Of a stretch of 64,000 nt of DNA, positions 8,974 to 18,081 are shown piece after piece; position 1 is the stretch's first letter; every line of letters begins with the position of its first letter. Both the position numbers and the translations under genes were made by a program. The notes beneath the pieces are model-generated. The model searched no databases and was not told the DNA's origin. It worked only from the letters and a program-made list of their open reading frames with translations. The DNA is from Legionella yabuuchiae (GTDB lineage Bacteria; Pseudomonadota; Gammaproteobacteria; Legionellales; Legionellaceae): the NCBI RefSeq assembly GCF_900640115.1, contig NZ_CAAAIW010000004.1:1-64000 (forward strand), in the 5' to 3' direction.

Positions 8974-9112
8974 AGCCCTTATTATGATGAAGTAAGCTTA
9001 TTGATAATATAAGCAGGATGTTACAATAGTTCAACAACATAATTCAGCGATTATGATACGCTACTATTGATTAAGAAAATGTTTAATAGGAAAGAATGGC
9101 TAAGGAGTAGTA

Positions 9113-10063
9113 ATGCGTGAAGAATCAGAACTTGAAATTCCTTTTTATGAGCGATTGTTAGAAGCCTGTAAGCGTGTTGATCATCCTTTAAAAACGGCAA
9201 TTGTGCATCCAGTTGAAAAAAACTCTCTAGAAGGTGCTGTTGCAGCCGCTACAGAAGGCATCATTGAGCCGGTTTTAGTTGGCCCTAAAGATCGAATCTT
9301 AAACGCTGCAGAAGAAGCGTCATTAGATATCTCTGAGTTTGAGTTAGTGGCTACAAAACATAGCCATGAAGCGGCTGAAACCGCGGTATGTATGGCAAGC
9401 AAAGGAGAAGTCGAAGCTTTAATGAAAGGGCATATTCACACCGATGAGTTGCTAAGCTTTGTGGTGAGCAAAGACTCGGGATTAAGAACAGCTCGACGAA
9501 TTAGTCATGTGTTTTGTATTGATATCCCTAGGGATATTTACCCCAAGCCCTTATGGCTAAGTGATGCCGCCATTAATATTAAGCCTTCATTAGAAGACAA
9601 AAAAGACATTATTCAAAATGCCATTGATTTATTTCGCGCATGTGGGTTTGGTACGCCTAAAGTCGCAATTTTATCAGCAACCGAAAAAATTACTCACAAA
9701 ATACCTTCTACCGTCGAAGCAGCAGCACTGTGCAAAATGGCAGACCGCGATTGGATCACAGGCGGAATATTAGATGGCCCCTTGGCCTTTGATAACGCCA
9801 TTTCAAAAGAAGCGGCTGAAATCAAACAGATTAAATCACAAGTAGCAGGGGATGTGGATATTCTCATCGTGCCAGATATTGAATCGGGAAATATGCTTTA
9901 TAAACAGATGAAATATCTTTCAGGATACAATGCTGCGGGTATTGTAATGGGCGCACATGTGCCGCTCATGCTAACAAGCCGAGTGGGGGGTGTAAAAGCA
10001 CGACTTGCGTCAGCAGCATTGGCCTTACTATATATGAATGGTAAGGAATCTCAAGGAATATGA
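9113..10063 (+). CDS. phosphate acetyl/butyryltransferase
   Basis: The 316-aa protein belongs to the phosphotransacetylase/phosphotransbutyrylase family, which transfers acyl groups from CoA to phosphate. The N-terminal half holds EPVLVGPKDRI and EALMKGHIHTDELLS. The C-terminal half holds VAGDVDILIVPDIESGNML and the AAGIVMGAHVPLMLTSR segment typical of the family. AAGGAG lies five bases from the ATG. It overlaps ackA by ATGA, so acyl phosphate made here can go directly to the kinase to yield ATP. Length matches the single-domain form without the hydratase domain found in some bifunctional versions. Whether acetyl or butyryl is preferred cannot be told. Confidence 0.92.
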   Translation: MREESELEIPFYERLLEACKRVDHPLKTAIVHPVEKNSLEGAVAAATEGIIEPVLVGPKDRILNAAEEASLDISEFELVATKHSHEAAETAVCMASKGEVEALMKGHIHTDELLSFVVSKDSGLRTARRISHVFCIDIPRDIYPKPLWLSDAAINIKPSLEDKKDIIQNAIDLFRACGFGTPKVAILSATEKITHKIPSTVEAAALCKMADRDWITGGILDGPLAFDNAISKEAAEIKQIKSQVAGDVDILIVPDIESGNMLYKQMKYLSGYNAAGIVMGAHVPLMLTSRVGGVKARLASAALALLYMNGKESQGI

Positions 10064-11226
10064 CTAAGCATCTTTTAACCTGTAATGCCGGCTCTAATAG
10101 CTTAAAATGTGCTCTATACGAGGCAGCAACGCAAGCGTTAGTATATCGCTTCGAGGTGGATCGAATCCATGATCAAACCACGTTAACAATAAAAAATAAA
10201 CGCGGAGAAACGATTGAAACTCATCAATCTATCGATAGCGGATATAAGGCTGCGTTATTGGCGATCTTAAATTGGTGTGACGATGAGGCTTCCTTGGATC
10301 TGATTGCAGCGGGTCACCGCATCGTCCATGGAGGGGTTGAGTTTGATAATGCCGTGGAAATAAATCAGGACATTAAGCAAACACTAACCGCGTTAATTCC
10401 ATTAGCCCCGCTTCATCAACCCCATAATTTAAAGCTCTTTGAAATCTTAGCGGATAAATACCCACATTTGAAACAAGTTGCCTGCTTTGATACCGCCTTT
10501 CATCGAACCCAGCCTTGGTTAGCTCAGCAATTTGCTTTGCCTAGAGAACTTGTTCACGGTCAACACATCCTTCGCTATGGATTCCATGGCCTATCTTATG
10601 AGTATATATCTGGTATTTTGCCTCAATATGTTGACTCCTTTGAACATAAACGCATAATCATTGCTCATCTTGGCAGCGGGGCGAGCATGTGTGCTTTAAA
10701 ACATGGCAACAGCGTAGCAACGACCATGGGATTTACAGCCCTAGAGGGATTAATGATGGCAAAACGGTGTGGTCGTCTTGATCCGGGTGTTGTGCTTTAT
10801 TTACAACAAGAAAAGAAATGGTCACCTAAGGAAATTGAAACATTATTGTATGAGCGATCTGGATTACTTGGTGTTTCAGGCTTAAGCGGTGATATGCGTG
10901 ATTTAGAAAACTCAGATGAACCAGAAGCAAAAGAAGCCATCGATCTGTTTTGCTACATTGCAGCAAAGGAATTAGGTGGTTTAATGATGGCACTAAACGG
11001 AATAGACGCCTTTGTTTTTACCGGAGCAATGGGGTGCAATGATGTTTTGGTACGATCGCATATTTGTGATTATCTAAGTTGGTTGGGCGTTCATATTGAT
11101 GACGCCGCCAATGAAACTCATTCAACCGTCATATCTACAAGTGCGTCTAGGATTCCTGTGTTCGTACTGCCAACGGATGAAGAGCAGATCATTGCCAAAC
11201 ACACGGCAAACGTTTTAGGGTTATAA
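10060..11226 (+). CDS. ackA: acetate kinase
   Basis: The 388-aa protein carries the ASKHA-kinase motifs in order: CNAGSNSLK at residues 8-16, GHRIVHGG, PLAPLHQPHN, ACFDTAFH with the catalytic Asp and His, RYGFHGLSYEY, HLGSGASM and TMGFTALEGLMM. It interconverts acetyl phosphate plus ADP with acetate plus ATP in the cytoplasm. The usual FHGTSH is FHGLSY here, a modest deviation that may reflect butyrate or propionate kinase-like specificity. It is coupled to the phosphotransacylase upstream by a 4-bp overlap and followed after 4 bp by the SDR gene. Confidence 0.95.
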   Translation: MTKHLLTCNAGSNSLKCALYEAATQALVYRFEVDRIHDQTTLTIKNKRGETIETHQSIDSGYKAALLAILNWCDDEASLDLIAAGHRIVHGGVEFDNAVEINQDIKQTLTALIPLAPLHQPHNLKLFEILADKYPHLKQVACFDTAFHRTQPWLAQQFALPRELVHGQHILRYGFHGLSYEYISGILPQYVDSFEHKRIIIAHLGSGASMCALKHGNSVATTMGFTALEGLMMAKRCGRLDPGVVLYLQQEKKWSPKEIETLLYERSGLLGVSGLSGDMRDLENSDEPEAKEAIDLFCYIAAKELGGLMMALNGIDAFVFTGAMGCNDVLVRSHICDYLSWLGVHIDDAANETHSTVISTSASRIPVFVLPTDEEQIIAKHTANVLGL

Positions 11227-11230
11227 CCGT

Positions 11231-12079
11231 ATGAATTCAAAAATTATTTTTATTACAGGCTGTTCAACAGGAATCGGATTTGAGGCGAGTCAGGCTTTAT
11301 CAAAGCGTGGTCATCGAGTGATCGCTTCTTGCCGTAAGTCAGAAGATATGAAGCGGCTAATTCAGCTTGGCATTGAAGTCGTACTAATGGATCTGAACGT
11401 CAGTGAGTCCATTCAGTCTGGTTTTGAAGAGCTGATGGCTAAAACGGATGGGCGATTAGATGTTCTAATTAACAATGCGGGTTATGGGCAAGCTGGGGCA
11501 TTAGAAGATCTCTCTCGTGATGTTTTGCGCCAACAATTTGAGACGAATGTTTTTGGCCTAATGGAGCTTACTCGGCTGGCCATTCCTATCATGCGTGCGC
11601 AAGGGAAAGGGCGCATTATCAATCTTAGTTCTATCTTGGGAATAATCAGCTTGCCGTTTCGAGGCGCTTATAATGCCTCAAAATATGCCGTGGAAGGGAT
11701 AACGGATACCCTCAGATTAGAACTCAACTCCTCGGGCATCAAAGTGATCTGTATCGAACCTGGTCCCATTACAAGCCAGTTCAGAGACACCAGTGTGTTG
11801 CGTGCGGAAGAAGAAATTAATATGCAAGAGAGCCACTATGAGGCTCAATATCAGCGAATGTTAGGGGATTATCGTACTCAGAAAAAAGAATCCGTGTTTA
11901 CAAAGTCTCCTGAAGCGGTTGTGAATAAGCTGATTCAAGCAATTGAGTCAAAAAAACCAAAAGCTAAATATCCGGTCACGTTTCCGGCCTATCTATTTAT
12001 CGCTTTAAAACGCATCTTGACGGTTAAAATGATGGATCGAGTTTTGAGGGCTGTGTCGAAAAAAGAGCTTGGAGCATAA
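11231..12079 (+). CDS. short-chain dehydrogenase/reductase
   Basis: The 282-aa classical SDR has the cofactor motif TGCSTGIG (residues 9-16), NNAGYG, the catalytic Ser in INLSSILG and YNASK. Its C-terminal extension, PVTFPAYLFIALKRILT, ends in a hydrophobic stretch that may touch the membrane. The overall shape resembles E. coli YbbO. The substrate is unknown; acyl or aldehyde reduction would fit the fermentation operon. It begins 4 bp after ackA without a clear Shine-Dalgarno, so translation may depend on coupling. Its final codons form the left arm of a terminator. Confidence 0.88.
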   Translation: MNSKIIFITGCSTGIGFEASQALSKRGHRVIASCRKSEDMKRLIQLGIEVVLMDLNVSESIQSGFEELMAKTDGRLDVLINNAGYGQAGALEDLSRDVLRQQFETNVFGLMELTRLAIPIMRAQGKGRIINLSSILGIISLPFRGAYNASKYAVEGITDTLRLELNSSGIKVICIEPGPITSQFRDTSVLRAEEEINMQESHYEAQYQRMLGDYRTQKKESVFTKSPEAVVNKLIQAIESKKPKAKYPVTFPAYLFIALKRILTVKMMDRVLRAVSKKELGA

Positions 12080-12093
12080 GTCAAGCTCTTTTT
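12060..12093 (+). terminator. rho-independent terminator ending the phosphotransacylase-ackA-SDR operon
   Basis: The stem AAAAGAGCTTG (12061-12071) pairs with CAAGCTCTTTT (12082-12092) around a 10-base loop, followed by more T. It overlaps the SDR stop codon, so the operon ends inside the gene. The A-run on the other side could make it work in both directions. Confidence 0.85.
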
Positions 12094-12154
12094 CACCAGG
12101 GCAAGATCATACGATTAGGTATAATTAATAGCGCAAGTCGTTGCGCAATATTTT

Positions 12155-12198
12155 GTCATTCCCGCGCAGGCCATCCATTTTGAACGATCACGGGTATA
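12155..12198 (+). repeat. chimeric junction of two repeat families
   Basis: Bases 12155-12170 (GTCATTCCCGCGCAGG) look like half of the GCCCGC-core family seen at 3124 and 48141. Bases 12177-12198 are one arm (ATTTTGAACGATCACGGG plus TATA) of the TA-flanked nested palindrome family. The partner arms are missing, so this is a decayed or recombined remnant between the operon terminator and the symporter gene stop. Confidence 0.6.
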
Positions 12199-13428
12199 TT
12201 ATTCATAGCCTCTCGAAGCTAATGCAGAAGATTTATTAGCGTTCCTGACGGGATGTTTACTGATTAAAAGATTATATAGCTTAGAAAATAAGATAGGAAA
12301 CGCGCCATTCGAGGTTACGTTCGCGGTAGTTCCAAACGGATCGCAAATCATATAAACCGCTGTTACAAGGCCAACCATCTCACTGGAAAATCCTAAATGC
12401 GCTTCTAAAATAGGTGCAACCACAATAACCACGCCACCTGGAACGGCTGCCACCGCATATTTAGCTAATGCAGTGTACAGGGCAAAGATAATAAAGGCGG
12501 AAAGCGTCGGCGTTGGCATACCAAAGGTGGATATCGTGGCCAATGCTAGGATGGGGATTGCAATGGCGCTGCCGATGGTATGAATATTAATAATAGCTGG
12601 CACCAACATCTTGGCTCTTTGAGCGTCTTGCAAGTTTTTTTCCGTTGAAACGAGCAAGACGGGCATAGAAGCCGCACTAGAAATCGTACTCAATCCCGTA
12701 AGACTCGCAGGAAGAACATTTTTAATATAAAAAATAAAAGTTTTGAATGAAAATCGGCTGGCAATCATGTACCAAGAGCCAATATAAAACCACTGAGAAA
12801 ATAGAATTAAGAGCAGTATAGGCCCGTAAATTTTTAAAGAAGCTTGTAGAATATTTTCATGTTCTAACTTAAAGACAAATCCGAGAATAAATAACGGTAA
12901 TAGTGGGATAAAGACTTTTTTAAGAAAACCATTTGAAAGCTTATTCAGTTGGCTACCAAGTTGTTTTGCAGTCGAGCTAGGAAAGACAGAAAAGAAAATC
13001 CCACTGATAAAACCGCAAAGCAAAGCAATATCATTGGTTACTAATTTTTTTAAATGAAAGTGCCAAGCAGGCATAAGTTCGGCGGAATGATGAATCGCAG
13101 TTTCTTTAAAATGCAGCAAATTTAATCCGACTTTGCCCATGGTATAACCATACAGCAATGCCGTAAAATTAGAAGCAAAGACGCAACTCACTAACAATAT
13201 GACAAAAAATATAGCGCCTTTTTGAAAATTGGATAGGCAAGAAAAAATAAAACTAAAAATGATAAAAGGTAACAAAAATTCTAATACGGCCTTCATGCTT
13301 AGGCTAAGCGCATAAGAAATGGATTTAACTTCAACCGGTACGTACGAGCCTAAAAATTGAGGAAAAATAAGTATTGCTAAAAGCAATAGAGGCAATTTCA
13401 CCTTGTTTAAAAACTCTAAAGATATCAT
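12199..13428 (-). CDS. dicarboxylate/amino acid:cation symporter (DAACS family)
   Basis: The 409-aa membrane protein has 8 or more hydrophobic helices plus the re-entrant hairpin hallmarks of glutamate-transporter-type carriers. These are a Ser-rich HP1-like segment TGLSTISSAASMPVLLVSTE (~residues 233-252), AVAAVPGGVVIVVAPIL and the substrate/Na+-site-like stretch YMICDPFGTTANVTSNG near the end. Such carriers import glutamate, aspartate or C4 dicarboxylates with Na+ or H+. The specificity Arg of helix 8 in Glt/DctA proteins is not seen after the Asn-Val motif, so a neutral amino acid (SstT-like) or other substrate is possible. It stands alone, facing the SDR operon. Confidence 0.85.
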   Translation of the reverse strand: MISLEFLNKVKLPLLLLAILIFPQFLGSYVPVEVKSISYALSLSMKAVLEFLLPFIIFSFIFSCLSNFQKGAIFFVILLVSCVFASNFTALLYGYTMGKVGLNLLHFKETAIHHSAELMPAWHFHLKKLVTNDIALLCGFISGIFFSVFPSSTAKQLGSQLNKLSNGFLKKVFIPLLPLFILGFVFKLEHENILQASLKIYGPILLLILFSQWFYIGSWYMIASRFSFKTFIFYIKNVLPASLTGLSTISSAASMPVLLVSTEKNLQDAQRAKMLVPAIINIHTIGSAIAIPILALATISTFGMPTPTLSAFIIFALYTALAKYAVAAVPGGVVIVVAPILEAHLGFSSEMVGLVTAVYMICDPFGTTANVTSNGAFPILFSKLYNLLISKHPVRNANKSSALASRGYE

Positions 13429-13613
13429 ATAACAATCCTTTCGAAAGTTTACTTAACGCCATTTCGGGGTTATCTAAATTGACAACGTAATCCTATAAAT
13501 AACAAATCAAAATGAAAAAAAACATTCCTTTTTGATTTTTAGGATGCCAAAAAAAGGACGCAGTAACCTAAAAAACAAACCAGTATGCCACTGTGTTTCT
13601 TATTAAATCAATA

Positions 13614-13642
13614 TTGACAATGACTTTACGGACATAAATATT
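13614..13642 (+). promoter_or_regulatory. possible sigma-70 promoter for the metallopeptidase gene
   Basis: TTGACA at 13614-13619 and AATATT at 13637-13642 are 17 bases apart, about 75 bases before the ATG at 13716. The -35 is perfect and the -10 weak. The rest of the 287-bp gap is AT-rich without other signals. Confidence 0.3.
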
Positions 13643-13715
13643 AGAAGTTACACTGTTGCAAAAACAATCAGTTGCTCCTCACATAGGGGCGCAGGACCTC
13701 TAAGTTAAGAATCCT

Positions 13716-14405
13716 ATGAATCTACATATCGGTGATATTGTTATTGAGTTAATCCGAAAACCCATTAAAAACATCTATATTCGGATTGATCGTGAAGGGG
13801 GTGTTAAAGTAAGTGCGCCTAGAGCATGCTCAGACGATTATATTAAGCAGTTCGTAGAGAGTAAGCAGGATTGGATTCTTAAGCATACAAAAATAGTCAA
13901 GGCAAGACAGCCATATTCTTCATTACAATTCATATCGGGCGAATCGCACTGGTATTTAGGCAATCCCTACTGTCTAACCATTCAGACAAATGCTAAAAAA
14001 AATCAAATTGAATTAGCTCCTCCTTTGTTGCATTTTTTTGTTAAGGAAAATTCGACACAAGCTTCTATGGAAAAAATAATGTACGCTTGGTATCGCTCTG
14101 AGCTGAAAAAAATACTCCCCGCGCTTATCACAAAATGGGAGTCAATCATTGGTGTCCAAGTACAGGAGTGGGGTATAAAACGTATGAAGACAAGATGGGG
14201 CACTTGTAATCCACGAGCGCAGCGAATCTGGTTAAATCTTTCGCTAATCAAAAAACCGTTGCGATGTTTAGAATATGTATTGGTTCATGAAATGGTGCAT
14301 CTTCTAGAAGCGAGCCATAATAAACGTTTTTACGCGTTTATGGATCGGTTTCTGCCGGAATGGAAAGTCATCCGTAAAGAATTGAAAACATTTGAAAATA
14401 AATAA
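13716..14405 (+). CDS. YgjP-type (DUF45) metallopeptidase-domain protein
   Basis: The 229-aa protein has the DUF45/M48-like zinc site VHEMVHLLEASHNKRF near residue 190, that is, HExxH with a downstream His, and the family segment RMKTRWGTCNPRAQRIWLN before it. The N-terminal half follows the YgjP pattern (IRKPIKNIYIRIDREGGVKV, VESKQDWI). The cellular role is poorly known; homologues are annotated as metal-dependent hydrolases. It is monocistronic and ends 96 bp before cydA. Confidence 0.9.
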   Translation: MNLHIGDIVIELIRKPIKNIYIRIDREGGVKVSAPRACSDDYIKQFVESKQDWILKHTKIVKARQPYSSLQFISGESHWYLGNPYCLTIQTNAKKNQIELAPPLLHFFVKENSTQASMEKIMYAWYRSELKKILPALITKWESIIGVQVQEWGIKRMKTRWGTCNPRAQRIWLNLSLIKKPLRCLEYVLVHEMVHLLEASHNKRFYAFMDRFLPEWKVIRKELKTFENK

Positions 14406-14501
14406 AAAAATTCTCTGTACCGAGTTAAAAAATATTGTGTAGAGAGGTGTTTAAACAAGATTAAACATGCTTTAATAATCCAAAACCTCAGAGAACCTAG
14501 C

Positions 14502-15872
14502 ATGCTTGTTGAAATACTCTCCAGAATCCAATTTGCATTTAGCATCGGATTTCACATTTTATTTCCCACGTTAAATTTAGGTCTGGCTCTGTTCATTGCA
14601 GGCATGGAAGCAACCTGGCTTTATACTCAAAATCCTATTTACTTAAGGCTCTGCAAATTCTGGGTGAAAGTCTTTGCGCTTACGTTTGGAATGGGGGTGG
14701 TCTCTGGAATTGTTTTGGCTTACCAAATTGGTACGAATTTTGGCCCATTTATTTCGGGGTTTGGCAATATCCTGGGAGCGCTATTTGCCTATGAAACATT
14801 AACGGCATTTTTTCTGGAAGCGGGATTTCTAGGAGTCATGTTGTTTGGTTGGGGGAGAGTTCATCCTTATTTACATTTTTTTGCTACGCTTTTTGTGACT
14901 CTTGGGACAACAGTGTCTGCCTTTTGGATCATGTCGGCAAACTCATGGATGCAGACTCCCTCAGGGTATGAGATTTTAGAGGGTAAGTATTTAGTCGCTA
15001 ACTGGTGGGATATTGTTTTTAATCCATCTTTTATACCAAGAGTATTACATATGTTGTTTGCGTCCTATACAACAACATGTTTTGTATTGGCGGGAATTGC
15101 AAGTTATTTTTTATTGAAACATCGTTTTATCGAAATGTCTCGTAGGGTACTTTCAATTGCAATGTGGTCAGCGTTAGTTGTTGTGCCATTACAAATCGCA
15201 ATTGGCGACAAAGTGGGGTTAGATGTTCATCAGTACCAACCTTTAAAGACGGCAGCTATGGAAGGGGTTTGGGAAACGCAGCGTGGTGCCCCGCTATTAT
15301 TGTTTGCATGGCCGTCGCAAACAGAGCAAAAAAACGAGTATGTTATTGGCATTCCAAAATTAGCTAGCCTCATCAATACCCATGAGTGGGATGGAGAGCT
15401 TATTGGATTGCGCTCAGTCCCTCGCCAAGACCAACCACTCGTGGCTCCAGTATTTTATACCTTCAGGATCATGGTTGGCATTGGTGTGTTAATGTTAGGA
15501 ACTGCACTTGCAGCGCTTTTTATGCGAAGAAACGAGCGACTTTATAAGTCTTCATGGTTTCATTACTGGTGCTTATTCATGGCACCACTGGGATTTGTCG
15601 CGGCTATTGCTGGATGGCTAACGGCGGAGATAGGCCGCCAACCTTGGGTTGTTTACAATTTGATGCGCACTCGAGATGCGGTGTCTGCTATTACGATGGA
15701 AGAGGTCATTATATCCCTCTGCCTGCTTATTTTGGCTTATGGAGTCATATTCGGGTTCTATCTGTACTATTTAATGAAAACAATACGTAAAGGTCCAAAA
15801 GATCTCAGAACAGATGAGATAGAGCATCATACCTTCCAATATATGACCGATATGAAGGGAGAAAAAAAATAA
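14502..15872 (+). CDS. cydA: cytochrome bd-type ubiquinol oxidase subunit I
   Basis: The 456-aa inner-membrane protein begins with the family signature LSRIQFAFSIGFHILFPTLNLGLAL, which includes a heme b His. FLEAGFLGVMLFGWGRV and the quinol-side segment containing QPLKTAAMEGVWET follow, then GWLTAEIGRQPWVVY. The Q-loop is short, as in the cyanide-insensitive (CioA) subgroup, which explains a length below the ~520 aa of E. coli CydA. With CydB it reduces O2 with quinol without pumping protons and gives tolerance to low O2, NO and cyanide. The stop and the cydB start share one base (TAATG). Confidence 0.95.
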   Translation: MLVEILSRIQFAFSIGFHILFPTLNLGLALFIAGMEATWLYTQNPIYLRLCKFWVKVFALTFGMGVVSGIVLAYQIGTNFGPFISGFGNILGALFAYETLTAFFLEAGFLGVMLFGWGRVHPYLHFFATLFVTLGTTVSAFWIMSANSWMQTPSGYEILEGKYLVANWWDIVFNPSFIPRVLHMLFASYTTTCFVLAGIASYFLLKHRFIEMSRRVLSIAMWSALVVVPLQIAIGDKVGLDVHQYQPLKTAAMEGVWETQRGAPLLLFAWPSQTEQKNEYVIGIPKLASLINTHEWDGELIGLRSVPRQDQPLVAPVFYTFRIMVGIGVLMLGTALAALFMRRNERLYKSSWFHYWCLFMAPLGFVAAIAGWLTAEIGRQPWVVYNLMRTRDAVSAITMEEVIISLCLLILAYGVIFGFYLYYLMKTIRKGPKDLRTDEIEHHTFQYMTDMKGEKK

Positions 15873-16864
15873 TGCTGCCTCTAATTTTTGCTTGTCTTCT
15901 AGGCTTTATCATCATCATGTACGTCATTCTGGATGGCTTTGATCTGGGAATTGGCATTTTGTTTTTGTTTGCTCAAAGTGAGCGTGAGCGCGATATTATG
16001 ATGAACTCAATCGCACCTGTATGGGATGGAAATGAAACCTGGCTCGTATTTGGTGGGGCAATGCTTTATGGTGCTTTTCCAATGGTTTATGGTTTGTTGT
16101 TGCCAATTTTATACATGCCCATAATGTTAATGCTGGTCGCTTTGATTTTTCGTGGCGTGTCGTTTGAATTTCGATTTAAAGCCGAAGCATCAAAGCCAAT
16201 CTGGAATTGGGCCTTTACTGTTAGCTCAATCGCGGCTGCTTTTTTCCAAGGCGTCATTTTAGGGGCTTTTGTCCAAGGGTTTAATATTAATGAGGAGGCT
16301 ATGGTTATCAGTGATCCCGATTGGATAACTCCATTTAGTTTAATGACCGGGGTTGCATTGATTTGTGGCTATGCGCTCTTGGGCTCGACTTGGATGGTGA
16401 TTAAAAGTGAAGATGAATTACAGCGGAAAATGATTCATTTTGCAAAAGGGTTTTTATGTCTTATTGCCGCATTTCTTATTTTTGTGAGCATCTGGACGCC
16501 ACTACATGATGAAGAAATTTTCAATCGGTGGTATAGTATACCCAACTTTTTTTTACTAATGCCTCTACCTGCAATTACCGCTTTAATGATTGTTTTAACT
16601 TGGAGAAATTTAACGCTTGGCAATGAAGTTAAGCCGTTCATTTACAGTGTCATTATTTTTCTTTGTTCTTATTGTGGGATTGGCATCAGTGTTTATCCTT
16701 ATTTAATACCCCATGATGTTACATTGTGGGAAGCAGCAGCCCCAGATTCTACCCTGATTTTTATTTTAGTAGGGGTGGTTATTATGTTGCCAATTTTACT
16801 GGGATATACCTTTTATGCCTACAAGGTCTTTTGGGGGAAATCTGCGGAAGCAGGATATCATTGA
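15872..16864 (+). CDS. cydB: cytochrome bd-type ubiquinol oxidase subunit II
   Basis: The 330-aa membrane protein has about eight helices and the CydB N-terminus IIMYVILDGFDLGIGILFLF. The conserved APVWDGNETWLVFGGAMLYG and LIFRGVSFEFRFK segments follow. It pairs with CydA in the bd oxidase. The TAATG junction couples its translation to cydA. No CydX-like small subunit ORF or cydCD transporter was seen directly downstream; the next gene is an antiporter. Confidence 0.95.
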   Translation: MLPLIFACLLGFIIIMYVILDGFDLGIGILFLFAQSERERDIMMNSIAPVWDGNETWLVFGGAMLYGAFPMVYGLLLPILYMPIMLMLVALIFRGVSFEFRFKAEASKPIWNWAFTVSSIAAAFFQGVILGAFVQGFNINEEAMVISDPDWITPFSLMTGVALICGYALLGSTWMVIKSEDELQRKMIHFAKGFLCLIAAFLIFVSIWTPLHDEEIFNRWYSIPNFFLLMPLPAITALMIVLTWRNLTLGNEVKPFIYSVIIFLCSYCGIGISVYPYLIPHDVTLWEAAAPDSTLIFILVGVVIMLPILLGYTFYAYKVFWGKSAEAGYH

Positions 16865-16895
16865 TCATTGAACTTTGAGAGTGGATTATTAGTCT

Positions 16896-18068
16896 ATGCA
16901 TGACGGTGCAGTGTTTTATACAATTTTTCTGATTTTTGGTGGCGCAGCCGTCTTCTCTACCGTTGTGCTTTACACTCGCCAATCTTTGCTTGTCGCCTAT
17001 ATTCTCTTAGGAGCAGCGTTTGGCCCTTGGGGATTAAAACTCGTGCCAGACTTAGGTGCGTTGCAGCAAGTCGGTGAGATGGGTATTGTATTTTTATTAT
17101 TCTTGCTTGGTCTTCATTTGCAGCCTCAAAACTTGGTCCACATGCTTAAAAAGGTTACGTGGATTGCCTTATTAAGTTCCATATTTTTTGCCGTATTATC
17201 TTATTTCATTGGCCGTTGGTTTGGGCTTTCTGTTACAGACGCCTGGGTATTGGGCGGCGCAATGATGTTTTCTAGTACGATTATTGGCTTGAAATTATTG
17301 CCGACCACTATCTTGCATCATCAGCATACCGGTGAGGTTATGATTAGCGTTTTGTTAATGCAAGATCTTATCGCTATCGTTGTACTCATTTTAATAAATG
17401 GCGCGCAGCAGGGAGGAGGACTATCCTGGAATGATTTATTAATGGTTGGTGTGGCGTTGCCTGCGCTTATTTTCTTCGCATTTGCTGTCGAACGCTACGT
17501 GCTGATTAAATTGCTCGCCCGCTTTGACCGAACGCAAGAATATGTGTTTTTACTCTCTATTGGTTGGTGCCTGGGCTTATCGATTCTTGCGGCCAGACTG
17601 GGGTTATCAGAAGATATTGGCGCCTTTGTCGCCGGGGTTGCCTTGGCGGCCAGCCCTATTTCTTTATTCATTGCAGAAAGCTTAAAACCATTAAGAGATT
17701 TTTTCTTAGTTATGTTTTTCTTCTCCGTTGGCGCTACCTTTAATTTTGGTTATGCCGCTCAAGTGGTAATTCCAGCATTGATTTTATCCGTGCTCATCAT
17801 AGTGCTAAAGCCTGTATGTTTCTATCTGATGTTAGCGAAAGCCGGAGAGAAGCGGTCCGTTGCTAAAGAAGTGGGCTATCGCCTTGGACAGGCCAGTGAG
17901 TTTTCTTTGTTAGTCGCAAGCATCGCACTTACGACAAACTTAATATCGGAGGTTGCCTCAAATCTCATACAGGCGACAACCATTTTAACCTTTATCGTTT
18001 CATCGTATTTAGTTGTGTTAAAATATCCAACACCAATGTCTTTGTCAGATAAAATGCGGAAAGATTAG
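16896..18068 (+). CDS. CPA2-family cation:proton antiporter
   Basis: The 390-aa protein has 12-13 hydrophobic helices. The KefB/KefC-like features are VAYILLGAAFGPWGL near residue 35, MGIVFLLFLLGLHLQP, the MFSSTIIGLKLL motif, LLMQDLIAIVVL with the ion-binding Gln-Asp pair, and RLGQASEFSLLVAS. It lacks the C-terminal TrkA-N nucleotide-binding domain of KefC, so gating by glutathione adducts is unlikely. K+/H+ or Na+/H+ exchange is the expected function. It follows cydB by 31 bp and precedes ampE by 13 bp, so it is probably co-transcribed with one or both. Confidence 0.88.
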   Translation: MHDGAVFYTIFLIFGGAAVFSTVVLYTRQSLLVAYILLGAAFGPWGLKLVPDLGALQQVGEMGIVFLLFLLGLHLQPQNLVHMLKKVTWIALLSSIFFAVLSYFIGRWFGLSVTDAWVLGGAMMFSSTIIGLKLLPTTILHHQHTGEVMISVLLMQDLIAIVVLILINGAQQGGGLSWNDLLMVGVALPALIFFAFAVERYVLIKLLARFDRTQEYVFLLSIGWCLGLSILAARLGLSEDIGAFVAGVALAASPISLFIAESLKPLRDFFLVMFFFSVGATFNFGYAAQVVIPALILSVLIIVLKPVCFYLMLAKAGEKRSVAKEVGYRLGQASEFSLLVASIALTTNLISEVASNLIQATTILTFIVSSYLVVLKYPTPMSLSDKMRKD

Positions 18069-18081
18069 GGTAGGAGCGGCT

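Noticed and set aside
9096-9110. Four-codon leader ORF (MAKE) just before the phosphotransacylase ATG
   Set aside because: It arises from the Shine-Dalgarno sequence itself (ATGGCTAAGGAG) and has no attenuator structure around it.
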